From Jaenimonas drosophilae (Eukaryota; Euglenozoa; Kinetoplastea; Trypanosomatida; Trypanosomatidae): 64,000 nt of DNA. The notes under the pieces are model-generated. The model worked only from the letters and a program-made list of their open reading frames with translations, did no database searches and was not told the DNA's origin. Of the stretch, positions 20,340 to 29,213 are shown one piece after another. Position 1 is the stretch's first letter; each line of letters starts with the position of its first letter. The stretch is from NCBI GenBank assembly GCA_030849065.1, contig JASAON010001660.1, positions 124,001 to 188,000 on the forward strand, in the 5' to 3' direction. The position numbers were made by a program, and so were the translations under genes.

Positions 20340-21176
20340 ATGCCAAAGCCAGCACCAAGCTTTAATATTGGGCTGCGCCCTACTCCAAAGAGAGGGAACG
20401 TAGGCAGTCAGTTCCTTCATACGCAAAAACACTTTGCCCGTGAAGTGTGGTACAGGCGTCAGTATTTTTCGGCTCGCCCATTTGCCGTGACGAAGCACTT
20501 CGGAACACCACGTATCCTCCTTGATCGAGACCTGTGGCGCTCGTTGTGGGTCACCAAGACCAACATCCCTGATTTGAATCGGTGGGAGCGAGTTGTGAAT
20601 AGTCAACGAGTAACAGAAGATAGGTGGGCAATGGTCGAGGAAGAAGGCTTGATGTATCAAGTCAATTGGAAAATGTATTGCGAGCGTCTAGAGACTGAGC
20701 TTCAAAACGCGCAAGACCAACTTCCCCAGTATATTTTTATGATGAAGGCAGTTCCGTCTGCTTGGAAGAAGTTTGACATAGAACTCAGCGTCTTGCGAGG
20801 GCTGTCACTTCGGGAGGCTATGGCGCAGTGCAAGCTTTCCATCCGTAAGGGTCACATGGCTGTGTTTCGTGCACTAGAACTTGCTCAGCAAGGAGCAGAA
20901 ACAAAAGGTCTGGACAAGGAGAGGCTTCGAATTGCACATATTAGTTGCATGCCCGGCCCTACCGATAAACAAGTGGACATCAGGAGTCGTGGGTATTACT
21001 CGTGGAAAACAAAGAAGTCATCCCATCTCCTCCTCACTTTGGCTGAAGACCCTGAAATGGTGCTTCCTGACAGAACATCAATTCCGTACGCCTCACTCAT
21101 GACCATGAAGAAAGCTGGACTAATGGAGGAGCCTACTGTCCTGGATGTACCAGCAATTACCGCAGAGGGTATTTGA
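20340..21176 (+). CDS. Mitochondrial large-subunit ribosomal protein uL22m
   Basis: A 278-residue protein. uL22 lines the exit tunnel and contacts all domains of the large rRNA. The C-terminal part, about residues 145-250, carries the L22 fold: REAMAQCKLSIRKGHMAVF, then ALELAQQGAETKGLDKERL, then HISCMPGPTDKQVDIRSRGY and the basic loop before HLLLTLAED. Residues 1-140 are a kinetoplastid-type extension rich in aromatic and basic residues; the first 45 (MPKPAPSFNIGLRPTPKRG onward) lack acidic residues and could target the mitochondrion. Mitoribosomal proteins of these organisms commonly carry such extensions because their rRNAs are very small. The ATG follows a good acceptor at 20330-20331. Confidence 0.83.
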   Translation: MPKPAPSFNIGLRPTPKRGNVGSQFLHTQKHFAREVWYRRQYFSARPFAVTKHFGTPRILLDRDLWRSLWVTKTNIPDLNRWERVVNSQRVTEDRWAMVEEEGLMYQVNWKMYCERLETELQNAQDQLPQYIFMMKAVPSAWKKFDIELSVLRGLSLREAMAQCKLSIRKGHMAVFRALELAQQGAETKGLDKERLRIAHISCMPGPTDKQVDIRSRGYYSWKTKKSSHLLLTLAEDPEMVLPDRTSIPYASLMTMKKAGLMEEPTVLDVPAITAEGI

Positions 21177-21350
21177 CATGGCGAAGCTCATCAATAATTT
21201 GAAACAATGAGAGCAAGTGCGCTTGCGAACGGCTCTTAACGAAGGCGTCTCCATACGGGACTGCAGCCTTTCACATTAGGATTACCCTAATTGCGTATTT
21301 TGATGGTAGTGCATCTTGACACCCAATTAGATTTGTGTGCTCAGTGTTTA

Positions 21351-21390
21351 TTTGTTCCTATATCCCCCTTTTGTACTTTTTGTTGCCAAG
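21351..21390 (+). promoter_or_regulatory. Predicted spliced-leader acceptor for the gene at 21413
   Basis: A long T/C-rich tract ends in CCAAG at 21386-21390, 22 bases before the ATG at 21413. It lies inside the longer open frame that starts upstream, and so excludes that longer start. Confidence 0.7.
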
Positions 21391-21412
21391 GCGATTCTGC
21401 GTGTCAGGCGCA

Positions 21413-22762
21413 ATGAGCGTGTCACGGAAGAGATATCGCCCCCTAGATCCCGCTGAAGAGCGTTCAGTTAATAGTACGCAGCTGCTGCAGATTGGCATTT
21501 TGGAAGATGAGCGTAGCTACTGCTTCAGTTGGCCCGAAGCCCCTTTGTCAATGTTGTTGAATCGCGCCAACAAAGACAACTCCGTTGTGAAGGATCAACC
21601 ACAACTGCCAATCGATTCCAAAGGCGATTTATCTTCAGGCACCTCATCAGGTGGACCGGTTGCATCGGTTTCCCTTCCCCATGTCTACAGGCTGAGGGAT
21701 GAGGGTCAAGAATCGTCGATGCTCCATTTAGCTCACTTAGTTTCCTCACAGAAGTACTGCACAACAATAGGCAAGATGGGCACTTCAACTTTTTGCACCC
21801 GAAGGAATTCAGAACAATCTGCCCCTGTGATGAAGGCACATGCTGCCGCTCCGATGGGTACGTTGAGCGCTGCTGAAGACTCCACATTCTCACTATCCTC
21901 TTCGCAAGTAGCGGATGCAGAGCGGATTGGCCTCATTGACGCAATGCTACAAACACTTGGCCAAATATCGCCGAATGCGGTCCGCGAAGAATTGTTTATT
22001 CATGCTCGACAACTCATCGAAATAGAAGTGACCGGTCTTGAGTGGAGGGCCCACATTGAATCTCAACGCACAGCAGCAGCGCTTCATCGCCTTCTTTCTC
22101 TTCCTGCAGCAGTGCCTTTTCTTCCGCTTAATCGAAGCGACGACGATGCGTGGCGATTAGCCGTGCACTCATTGTGGCTTCGCTGGAGGATGAACTCCTG
22201 TGGATGTTCAGCAGCATTAGATGACAGTCATTCAATTTCAATTCAGCGTTCGGTATCTGCACCTTCCCACCCGTGGGGTGCACCGCTGCTTCCGGGGGCA
22301 TTTCTTCATGGTGTCCAAAGTGACTACTTCATCCACCCACCACAGCTTTCTAATGCTTCGCCGCACTCGTCTGGACCAGGCGTGAATAACAGCCACGCAG
22401 CGGAGGATATTCGGTTGGCGCACTCCACATCACGTCGCCGCGGTGCGTACAATTTTCTTAGATGGAGGCTGGACGTCTACTTACCTCGACTGAGATCGGC
22501 GGCTGGACCTTCGGACGAAGAAGTTCGTGGAACTTCAGGCTCTGCTTTTCTGCATTCCGGAAGCAACCGAAGTGTTTCAGGCCTCATGACTGTCGACGAT
22601 ATTGATGGGCTGGTTCGCGGTGAAGTGCTATCTCGTCCGTTAGTTGAAGTTACCATGGACACTGCCCGAACGGAAGCAGCTGATCCATTGTCGTGCTTGG
22701 AGTGCACAGATCTGAAGCGGGACACAGATACTTGGAGAGGGTGGCTCTCCAAAGTGGTGTAG
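21413..22762 (+). CDS. Protein of unknown function, 449 residues
   Basis: A hypothetical protein beginning MSVSRKRYRPLDPAEERS. Ser-rich stretches surround two more ordered parts: a helical middle (around MLQTLGQISPNAVREELF, then ARQLIEIEVTGLEWRAH) and a Trp/Arg-rich part (AWRLAVHSLWLRWRMNSC). A second Arg/Trp-rich helix follows (RRRGAYNFLRWRLDVYLPRL). The frame is open 26 codons upstream with a hydrophobic sequence, but the splice acceptor at 21389-21390 falls inside it, so the apparent signal peptide is not translated. No domain family recognised. Codon use and length are normal for the neighbourhood, so the gene is likely real. Confidence 0.7.
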   Translation: MSVSRKRYRPLDPAEERSVNSTQLLQIGILEDERSYCFSWPEAPLSMLLNRANKDNSVVKDQPQLPIDSKGDLSSGTSSGGPVASVSLPHVYRLRDEGQESSMLHLAHLVSSQKYCTTIGKMGTSTFCTRRNSEQSAPVMKAHAAAPMGTLSAAEDSTFSLSSSQVADAERIGLIDAMLQTLGQISPNAVREELFIHARQLIEIEVTGLEWRAHIESQRTAAALHRLLSLPAAVPFLPLNRSDDDAWRLAVHSLWLRWRMNSCGCSAALDDSHSISIQRSVSAPSHPWGAPLLPGAFLHGVQSDYFIHPPQLSNASPHSSGPGVNNSHAAEDIRLAHSTSRRRGAYNFLRWRLDVYLPRLRSAAGPSDEEVRGTSGSAFLHSGSNRSVSGLMTVDDIDGLVRGEVLSRPLVEVTMDTARTEAADPLSCLECTDLKRDTDTWRGWLSKVV

Positions 22763-22900
22763 GGAGATACCACCACTTGTTTCACATGGCGTTGCGTGCT
22801 ATCCTAATGGATCAAACCTGATTGTAGACTCAATTGTGGATACAAAAATTCATTTCTTTCTCCTTGCCTTGGTGACTTTTGGTAGAATTTCTCACCGATA

Positions 22901-22926
22901 TTTGCTTTCTTGGCTGCTACTTCTAG
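22901..22926 (+). promoter_or_regulatory. Predicted spliced-leader acceptor for the gene at 22958
   Basis: A T/C-rich tract ends in TTCTAG (AG at 22925-22926), with another AG at 22937-22938. Both lie before the ATG at 22958 and within the longer open frame, so the shorter protein is favoured. Confidence 0.6.
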
Positions 22927-22957
22927 TTACTTCCCAAGACATCCCATAACACAAAAC

Positions 22958-23326
22958 ATGTCCGGTGCAGCGAAGGGAAAGTGGACCAGCCAGCGCGTCA
23001 CGCAGAAGGCCCAGGGTACCTCCCCCGCTCCGTCTGGCACGGCAGCTGGAAATGGAGCAAGTTCCAAAGGGTTTATGGAGGACGGCGCAATTTCTGCGGC
23101 GCGAATTAAGGAGACGATGAGCAGCCCAAAGTCCGAGGTTGAGGTGCCAGCATCTATCGTTTTCGAGTCCCAGGAAGCAACCGACACTCTGAGCAACTTG
23201 TTCAACAACGGCGATTACAGCACTCACCAATTGTTTGGGGAGCCGCAGATTCACCCTGCTCAAACTAACGATGAGTTTTACGCCGCCATGCACCCCAAGC
23301 TGGAGAAGCTAACGAAGGAGAAATAG
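22958..23326 (+). CDS. Small protein of unknown function, 122 residues
   Basis: It starts MSGAAKGKWTSQRVTQKAQG. The N-terminal 40 residues are Ala/Gly/Ser/Thr-rich and basic, probably disordered. The remainder is polar with mixed charge (EATDTLSNLFNNGDYSTHQL) and ends in a lysine-rich tail (KLEKLTKEK). No membrane segment and no domain recognised. The open frame extends 16 codons further 5', but the splice acceptor signals lie inside that stretch. It sits between an unknown 449-residue protein and a small membrane protein. Confidence 0.6.
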   Translation: MSGAAKGKWTSQRVTQKAQGTSPAPSGTAAGNGASSKGFMEDGAISAARIKETMSSPKSEVEVPASIVFESQEATDTLSNLFNNGDYSTHQLFGEPQIHPAQTNDEFYAAMHPKLEKLTKEK

Positions 23327-24086
23327 ACATCTCCCATTTCAATGGAAGGGTATGCGATCATGAGGCAATGATGGGCCATGGGCTGCTTCTCATCTTCATG
23401 CGAATCTGAGTTTACTTCTAGGAAGAGCCAGCTTGACAGATGCCGCGAGACACCGCAGGATCAACTGTATCCTAGCTGAGGACACACAGCAACTCATGAA
23501 CATGAGGGTGAAGTGGTGTCCATGGTATGTGTGGGTTGAAAGCGAGAAGAGGACGCAACGTCGGAGTAACGCATGCGCCGTTCCGCATCTAAGGCCACAG
23601 GAGCTGATCAGCTACGACAACCGTAGAGAGGAGCGAGGCGGCGGGGAAATACCCGCTTTGCCAGCATATCTCGTTCTCACACACGATTTGGGAACTAACC
23701 CTAGACACACAGATGCTGTGCTCAACAGCTCCTACGATCAATTTGATCCTGCCTTCGATAACTGGGAAGAAGAGAAAAATGTTTGATTTTTGTTTAACAC
23801 AAGGACCCCCACATGATGTGGGAGTTAGTTCACGAGAGATCATGAAGGGGAAGGCATTATTGTGGTGGCCCCGCAGGTATATTAGTGTGGGACGGCTGTG
23901 GCGGTTTTCGGTGAACAGTTTGGCGCATACCACATTCTTTCTTTCTTTGCTCATCTTCGTGTTTTCACACAAGTTCACAGTAGTGTGACAGGGCTTCTTT
24001 ACTTTCATCAAGTTGTTTGAGTGAGTGAGAGAAACCTGCACAACCCCAAGAAACACAACTTGTCCACAACGGAACGAAGATTACCT
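23327..24086 (+). other. Intergenic, no convincing gene
   Basis: An open frame at 23433-23786 (117 codons) has no domain and no acceptor in front of it and is taken as 3' UTR. A pyrimidine tract near 23990 ends at AG 24011-24012, serving the next small gene. Confidence 0.5.
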
Positions 24087-24245
24087 ATGCTACGTATTCT
24101 TCTTGCTTCCGGGGTATGCTCAGTCGCTGGTTACTCGCTCTACAATCTCTATCGCACAGAAAATGAGCGTCTCGTTCGCGAGCAGATGCAGTTCATAGAA
24201 GCTCAAGAACTATCTCCACTAATAGGAAAGAGCCTCTCGAGATGA
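24087..24245 (+). CDS. Short single-pass membrane protein, 52 residues
   Basis: It starts MLRILLASGVCSVAGYSLYN. Residues 3-20 form one hydrophobic helix with small residues (Ala, Ser, Gly), followed by a charged helical tail (TENERLVREQMQFIEAQEL). A short N-terminal membrane helix with a charged tail is common in small mitochondrial inner-membrane subunits, but that assignment is inferred. The frame is open 22 more codons upstream with a hydrophilic sequence. An acceptor AG at 24011-24012 lies before both starts, so the longer form (from 24021) is also possible if its first codon is ATG. Confidence 0.5.
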   Translation: MLRILLASGVCSVAGYSLYNLYRTENERLVREQMQFIEAQELSPLIGKSLSR

Positions 24246-24580
24246 GTCGCTGCGCGCAAGGCCATCAGCACATTCACACAGTTTCCCCTGTGGTTTTTTC
24301 TGCCAGTGAACGCTCACTCAGAATGACCCTCGCACAGACTTCCATAATGATTCGTACTCATCATCTTCTCACTTTGTAAAAGTAACTTGTCTTCTTCATC
24401 TAACTTGCCAACCCTCTTTCCATATCATACACCCTTTCTTGTTTCTCCAATCATCAAGTGAGATCTCTGTGATCTTCTTATCTTTTTCTTTTGTAGCGGC
24501 TACAGCTGTTGGTGCACCAATAGAGCACCATCAGAAGGAGCCCTCGCCATCAAGCATCACTACCACACCTCAACCGCGCA
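24246..24580 (+). other. Intergenic with strong acceptor for the IQUB-like gene
   Basis: No gene recognised. The stretch is pyrimidine-rich from about 24340 onward and ends in a strong T/C tract at 24473-24494. Confidence 0.6.
24473..24496 (+). promoter_or_regulatory. Predicted spliced-leader acceptor for the IQUB-like gene
   Basis: A T/C tract ends in TTGTAG with AG at 24495-24496. The first ATG after it, at 24581, opens the long frame. Confidence 0.65.
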
Positions 24581-27451
24581 ATGAGTCGCTCGTCTGATAA
24601 CGACAACTTCCCTGATGGTGATGTTGATGTAACCCCTGACCGTCACCTGCAGGAAACCCTTCGCGGCCACGATGAGACTATGGACGCTGTGGCAAATGGC
24701 CAACTCCATAACTTAGATGAAGCTGAACCCATGCAGAGCGAGCCGCAGGACGAGGAACCCATGGAGGAACCAGCGTATGAAGCTGAACCCGAAGCACCCG
24801 TGGAGGATGTCCAACCGGAGGAACCCCAGGACGAGGAACCCATGGAGGAACCAGCGTACGAAGCTGAACCCGAAGCACCCGTGGAGGATGTCCAACCAGA
24901 GGAACCCCAGGACGAGGAACCCATGGAGGAACCAGCGTATGAAGCTGAACCCGAAGCACCCGTGGAGGATGTCCAACCAGAGGAACCCCAGGATGAGGAA
25001 CCCATGGAGGAGCCAGCGTATGAAGCTGAACCCGAAGCACCTGTGGAGGATGTCCAACCAGAGGAACCCCAGGATGAGGAACCCATGGAGGAACCAGCGT
25101 ATGAAGCTGAACCCGAAGCACCTGTGGAGGATGGCGTTGTGTCTGAGAAGGAGGCAGCGTACGGAAGTGGTTCTGCGTCGCCAAACTTCAGTAGTGGGGG
25201 CAATGACACCTCACGAGCGGATCATAGTTCTCCCGTGGAGCAAAGTGGTGCACAGACATTTGGAAGTGTTCAGGTGACGTACGACGACACTCGTGCTGGA
25301 CAAGAAGTTGGTGCTGAGGTGGCTCCCTCTCGCGCCAACCCTTCTTCAATGGACGATGGGCTCGTAGATCCGGATTCGCTGCCTGATCAGGTGAGCTCTG
25401 ATGTGCGCAAGAAGAAGATTGTGGAGTATGATATGGTTCCCGGGGAGGAACCTCCCGGTGCGTCGTCTCCTTTGGATGAAGGTGACGAGGTGGGTGATGA
25501 ACGGCCCTGTGCTGGTACTCAGGCAGATCCTGAGCCTGGAGTTGTTGAGGATAGGTTTGCTGAGGATCCGGTGCACTACCCTGATCAGTCTGAGGAAGGA
25601 ACAGTGGATGTGCATATCACGGTGGCGCCTCGCAATTTCCGTTTGCGATTGATGCTTCCAGTTCGGAGAAACCCAGAGCCGAGCACAGAAGACGTCTCCC
25701 ACATTGGTAGCTGGCTGCTCCCGGCGAAGACCCTTTATGAAATGATCGGGACGAAGCTATGCGCGCATCCTCAGAGTTTCATTGTGTACCGCCGGGGTGA
25801 TGAGCGTCTGCGGTTCATGGAGGATGTGGTGATTGCGCGCGATGCTATGGCGGTGTACGCAAGTGGACGAGCTGAGCCACTGTGGGTCTCCGTCATTTTC
25901 CCCAGTGCTCAAGGAAACTCAGAGCTTGTGAACCCACTTCCTCCGCATCTCAGCTCCTTGCAGGATGGAGATGTTCTCTACAAGTGTATTGAAGTACGCA
26001 AGAAGAAGCCCTTCATCCACCCACGAACGCTGGTTGAGGGCCGACGCAAGGGCTTCACCTACGATGACATAATTCAACAAGTGGATGTAGATCCGAATAG
26101 TGTGGCTCCTGAGGACCGCGTTTTCATTGCCATTGTCCTTGAGGGAAACCGACGAAAGCCCTTTATTGGCGGCTACCGCATGAAGTCGGACCACTCACGA
26201 GTCTTTCACCACGCAGCAACACAGCTCTTCATGAAGGACTTGGATTACTCTCCATTCCGAGCAAAGCGCGTTCCTGTTGAGGACCTTCGTTCACGACAGA
26301 CGCAAACTCTGGGAGTGTCGCGAAGCTGCCAAACCAGTCGTGAGTGCTGCGTGCAGACCCCACGGCCGGACTTGATTCTCGACGACAGCCACGACTTCAC
26401 GGTGGTTGCCCGACCCTACTTTAGTGCCGCAGAGCTCCTTGCGCTACGTACAGCCAAGTCCATCGTCCTTCAGTGCTTCTACCGACAGTGGAAGGCTCGC
26501 TGCATTAGACGCGAGCTTGAGGCAGCGGAGGCAGAAAAGCAACACCGTGCGGAAGCTCGTCAGCGGGCAGAGGAAGCCGCTCAGCTGGAGACCGATAATC
26601 GTGAGCAACTTCGTCGTGCCGATCCGAAAACGGCCCGTGACTTTGATATGCTGAAGGCAGAGATCACCAACTGGGCAGCAATGGAAGCTGAGCACATTCA
26701 GCAGAATCCTAACCTCAGTCCGGTCGAGCGGCGTGCTGCACAGCTGGCGCTCACGAAGCAAGAGCTGAAGTTGCTGCAAGAGTTAGAACACCGCCGTAGG
26801 GTGACCCTCATGCACCAGAAGGAGCGGAACTTTGATCGTACTCTGGAGAAGATGGCCTCCGCTAAGCAGTGGGGTGCGGTGTCGGTGCGCACCCCACAGA
26901 CGGAGCGTGCCGCCGAGCTGCGCATGCTGTACCACAACCTTCTCGACACGTCAGTTCAGACAAGCGCTCGCATTGATGTTCTGCTGCATGTCAAGTGGAC
27001 GGTGAAGGAGTTCCCCGCACCACTAACAGGGGATTTGTGTCAGTTGATTGATCGTGAGGCTGACCTGCTCCACCGAGGTCGGACTGAGGCCTCACTCGAA
27101 GGTCTCAGAAAGCGTATCTCCTCCCTCTTCCGCCTCTTCATTGAGGACCCTGAGTACAATCCAGGCATGATGGAGTACACGCGTACAGCAGTCGGACGCG
27201 CCAAGGCCAAACGCCTGTACGAAGCAATGTATAGCGCTCAGCAGAGTGGGGGCCCGGCAGGGGGCTTCGGTGGATCCAAAAAGGGTCTCCAAGGTGCAAC
27301 GACAGGAAGTCGAGGCCGGCCCGCAAAGTCCACTCGTCACCCGGAGAGTGATAGTGCAACGGCCACTTCCAACTGGAGAAGCGGCACCACCGGTACTGCC
27401 GCTCCGCGTTCAGAGTGCCCAAAGGAGCCCCTTCCAAGTCAGACGATTTAA
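24581..27451 (+). CDS. IQUB-like protein (IQ motif and ubiquitin-like domain), axonemal
   Basis: A 956-residue protein. In other flagellates the IQUB family (FAP253 in Chlamydomonas) is part of radial spoke 1 of the axoneme. Residues about 55-184 are an array of a 27-residue acidic Pro/Glu repeat. A ubiquitin-like segment follows at about 342-415 (VDVHITVAPRNFRLRLMLPV onward). The block with GGYRMKSDHSRVFHHAATQ near residue 530 is the family hallmark, followed by a Cys/Gln-rich strip (RSRQTQTLGVSRSCQTSREC). One IQ-type calmodulin-binding helix lies at about 626-650 (SIVLQCFYRQWKARC). The rest is coiled coil and a helical C-terminal region, ending in a Gly/Ser/Thr-rich tail. The repeat-bearing N-terminal extension is not typical of the animal proteins and may be lineage-specific. 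Confidence 0.75.
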   Translation: MSRSSDNDNFPDGDVDVTPDRHLQETLRGHDETMDAVANGQLHNLDEAEPMQSEPQDEEPMEEPAYEAEPEAPVEDVQPEEPQDEEPMEEPAYEAEPEAPVEDVQPEEPQDEEPMEEPAYEAEPEAPVEDVQPEEPQDEEPMEEPAYEAEPEAPVEDVQPEEPQDEEPMEEPAYEAEPEAPVEDGVVSEKEAAYGSGSASPNFSSGGNDTSRADHSSPVEQSGAQTFGSVQVTYDDTRAGQEVGAEVAPSRANPSSMDDGLVDPDSLPDQVSSDVRKKKIVEYDMVPGEEPPGASSPLDEGDEVGDERPCAGTQADPEPGVVEDRFAEDPVHYPDQSEEGTVDVHITVAPRNFRLRLMLPVRRNPEPSTEDVSHIGSWLLPAKTLYEMIGTKLCAHPQSFIVYRRGDERLRFMEDVVIARDAMAVYASGRAEPLWVSVIFPSAQGNSELVNPLPPHLSSLQDGDVLYKCIEVRKKKPFIHPRTLVEGRRKGFTYDDIIQQVDVDPNSVAPEDRVFIAIVLEGNRRKPFIGGYRMKSDHSRVFHHAATQLFMKDLDYSPFRAKRVPVEDLRSRQTQTLGVSRSCQTSRECCVQTPRPDLILDDSHDFTVVARPYFSAAELLALRTAKSIVLQCFYRQWKARCIRRELEAAEAEKQHRAEARQRAEEAAQLETDNREQLRRADPKTARDFDMLKAEITNWAAMEAEHIQQNPNLSPVERRAAQLALTKQELKLLQELEHRRRVTLMHQKERNFDRTLEKMASAKQWGAVSVRTPQTERAAELRMLYHNLLDTSVQTSARIDVLLHVKWTVKEFPAPLTGDLCQLIDREADLLHRGRTEASLEGLRKRISSLFRLFIEDPEYNPGMMEYTRTAVGRAKAKRLYEAMYSAQQSGGPAGGFGGSKKGLQGATTGSRGRPAKSTRHPESDSATATSNWRSGTTGTAAPRSECPKEPLPSQTI
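24743..25132 (+). repeat. 81-bp in-frame tandem repeat, 4.8 copies
   Basis: Units start at 24743, 24824, 24905, 24986 and 25067; the last is cut after 66 bases. Each encodes a 27-residue unit that begins PQDEEPMEEPAYEAEPEAP. Copies differ by only a few mostly silent bases, so the array was recently expanded or homogenised. Antisense frames through it are also open, which explains several false minus-strand open frames. Confidence 0.93.
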
Positions 27452-27781
27452 CTCCACATCCCAACACCCCAGACGCACGAGAATAGCCGTCAGACTTGCT
27501 CCACACGTAGCCTGCGCGTGGAGGCGTGATGTAATGTACGACTAGATATGGCCGCAGGAGAAGTGGAAACGAAGGCACCACTCTCAGGATATGCCCTAGG
27601 CTTTTTTCATTTGCTTTTCGCATGTCTATCAAACCCAACTATTCACTGTCATTGGTGGTGGTTACTCCGTGGAGGGTCCCCCAATCTGAAGGGCTGCATT
27701 ATTATTCATACTCTTTGCTTCTTTTGTGTTTTGCTGTCTTTGTCAGGTGTGTCTCTTCTTGTCTAGCGGATAAACTGGACC
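27452..27781 (+). other. Intergenic with acceptor sites for Prp18
   Basis: No gene seen. The second half is pyrimidine-rich with AG at 27745-27746 and another at 27765-27766, 15 bases before the Prp18 ATG. Confidence 0.6.
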
Positions 27782-29041
27782 ATGAGCTTCGCTGGACTTC
27801 AGAAGTTAGCATCAAGGAAGAAAGAGCAGGGAGCCGGGTCAGATACGAGTGCCTCCCCACAAACAGCCAAGACCTCTACCGATGATATATATGCAGCATC
27901 TACCCAGCGCGCGCTCGCTATTCGTGAAACAACGCAACCTTCCCACGGAATTTCTGAGGACGAGATGTCACGAAAGCGGTCACGGTCCCCGGATGAAGTT
28001 TCTGGCCCAACACCAACTCCATCCACCATCCCACACACGACAGACGCAGCCGTTGCTGCAATGACTTGTGCTCTCAAGAACAAGGAGGACATTACTCGGG
28101 AGCGGCAGTTCGCGGACACAACGCTGGTGAGCGCTCTAAACGCTATCCAATTCTCTTCTTGCAGCTCAACATCGACCGCGGATGGGAGTGGGTGCGTGCT
28201 ACTGGGCGTCCCGGCAGCACTGCAACGTTTCTGTCGAAGTGGTGAAGAAGTTTCCTCTGACCGTAATGCTGTGGAGCTGCAACTTCTAGAGGAACTACAC
28301 GAGGAGCTGAAGAGTAGTAACTCGGTGAAGCAGTTGCCGGCGTCATCTAGAGACGAGGAGAACACCGAGCTGGCCAAATTGGGCGAGTTGATTGCTACCA
28401 TCGCGTGGCTCTTGTGTGCCCATTGGCGCAACGCTGTACTAGGTGGCATCGAAGAAGCGAGTCAGACGCGAGAAGGCAACGAAGATCCTCTTCCAGGTTG
28501 GTCTTATGAAGTCTATCTGCTTAGACAACATGCCATGCCAGATGTGATGAAGCTGCAAGTTGGTCGTTTTGCTGCAGAGGAGTTGAGCAAGTGGGACAGC
28601 TCGCAGAAGTTACGGCAATCTGCTGCTCAGTTACTTGGTCTTTTGCTGATGGATTATGAGAGTCTTCAGGCCGCCAAAGAGAAAGCCAATGCGTCTCCAG
28701 TCTGTATTGTCCCAGTGGAGCTACGCCTTGGATTGTTTCGTATGCTTGGAGTGCATCTTCGCCAAACAGCCAACTTTGCTGCTGGTCGTCAGGAGTACGT
28801 TGACTTGACACTTGGAAATGCAAACTGGAGATTGGGGCTCTTCTCCGGTGGAGAGGTGCATATGCGGCGTTCAGTCGAGCGAGTGGAACGCAATCGCATC
28901 GCTCACTTACTGAATAACGAACGCGCCATGAACCTCCTCCATGCAGTTCGTGAGTTGTACGCTTTTGCTGAAGGCATGCACCACGATGGTGGCCATTTGT
29001 GGCGGCAATTCTTCTGCCCCACACTTGGATCCACTTCCTAA
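27782..29041 (+). CDS. Pre-mRNA splicing factor Prp18
   Basis: A 419-residue protein. Prp18 acts in the second catalytic step of splicing with the U5 snRNP; in kinetoplastids it would serve mainly trans-splicing and the few cis introns. The C-terminal half matches the Prp18 helical domain: paired helices around residues 215-400, with the near-invariant segment EYVDLTLGNANWRLGLF (the family reads LTIGNAPWPIGV) and the closing helix HLLNNERAMNLLHAVRELY. The N-terminal 200 residues are low complexity with Arg/Ser patches (SRKRSRSPDE). The conserved loop departs from the usual Ala-Pro-Trp-Pro-Ile by having Ala-Asn-Trp-Arg-Leu. The N-terminal PRP4-like motif was not seen. The ATG follows AG at 27765-27766. 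Confidence 0.75.
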   Translation: MSFAGLQKLASRKKEQGAGSDTSASPQTAKTSTDDIYAASTQRALAIRETTQPSHGISEDEMSRKRSRSPDEVSGPTPTPSTIPHTTDAAVAAMTCALKNKEDITRERQFADTTLVSALNAIQFSSCSSTSTADGSGCVLLGVPAALQRFCRSGEEVSSDRNAVELQLLEELHEELKSSNSVKQLPASSRDEENTELAKLGELIATIAWLLCAHWRNAVLGGIEEASQTREGNEDPLPGWSYEVYLLRQHAMPDVMKLQVGRFAAEELSKWDSSQKLRQSAAQLLGLLLMDYESLQAAKEKANASPVCIVPVELRLGLFRMLGVHLRQTANFAAGRQEYVDLTLGNANWRLGLFSGGEVHMRRSVERVERNRIAHLLNNERAMNLLHAVRELYAFAEGMHHDGGHLWRQFFCPTLGSTS

Positions 29042-29142
29042 TCAGCTTCACACTTCTCTTTATCCCCTATCACCCTCAATGGATGCAGATACATGTCCTC
29101 TTCTCAGCTACCCACTCTGCTCCTCTGTGCTCATTTCCCAAG

Positions 29143-29171
29143 TTTCTCGGTTCTCTTTTCATCGTTTCCAG
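29143..29171 (+). promoter_or_regulatory. Predicted spliced-leader acceptor for arrestin-like gene 1
   Basis: A T/C-rich tract ends in TCCAG (AG at 29170-29171). The first ATG after it is 29214. The longer open frame from 28941 overlaps the Prp18 coding region and is excluded by this acceptor. Confidence 0.65.
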
Positions 29172-29213
29172 CATTGTCGTAGTCTGACTAGACGCCGCCA
29201 TAAGCTAGTCATA

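Noticed and set aside
24643..25209. Three overlapping minus-strand frames of up to 188 codons
   Set aside because: They are antisense shadows of the 81-bp repeat array and repeat with it.
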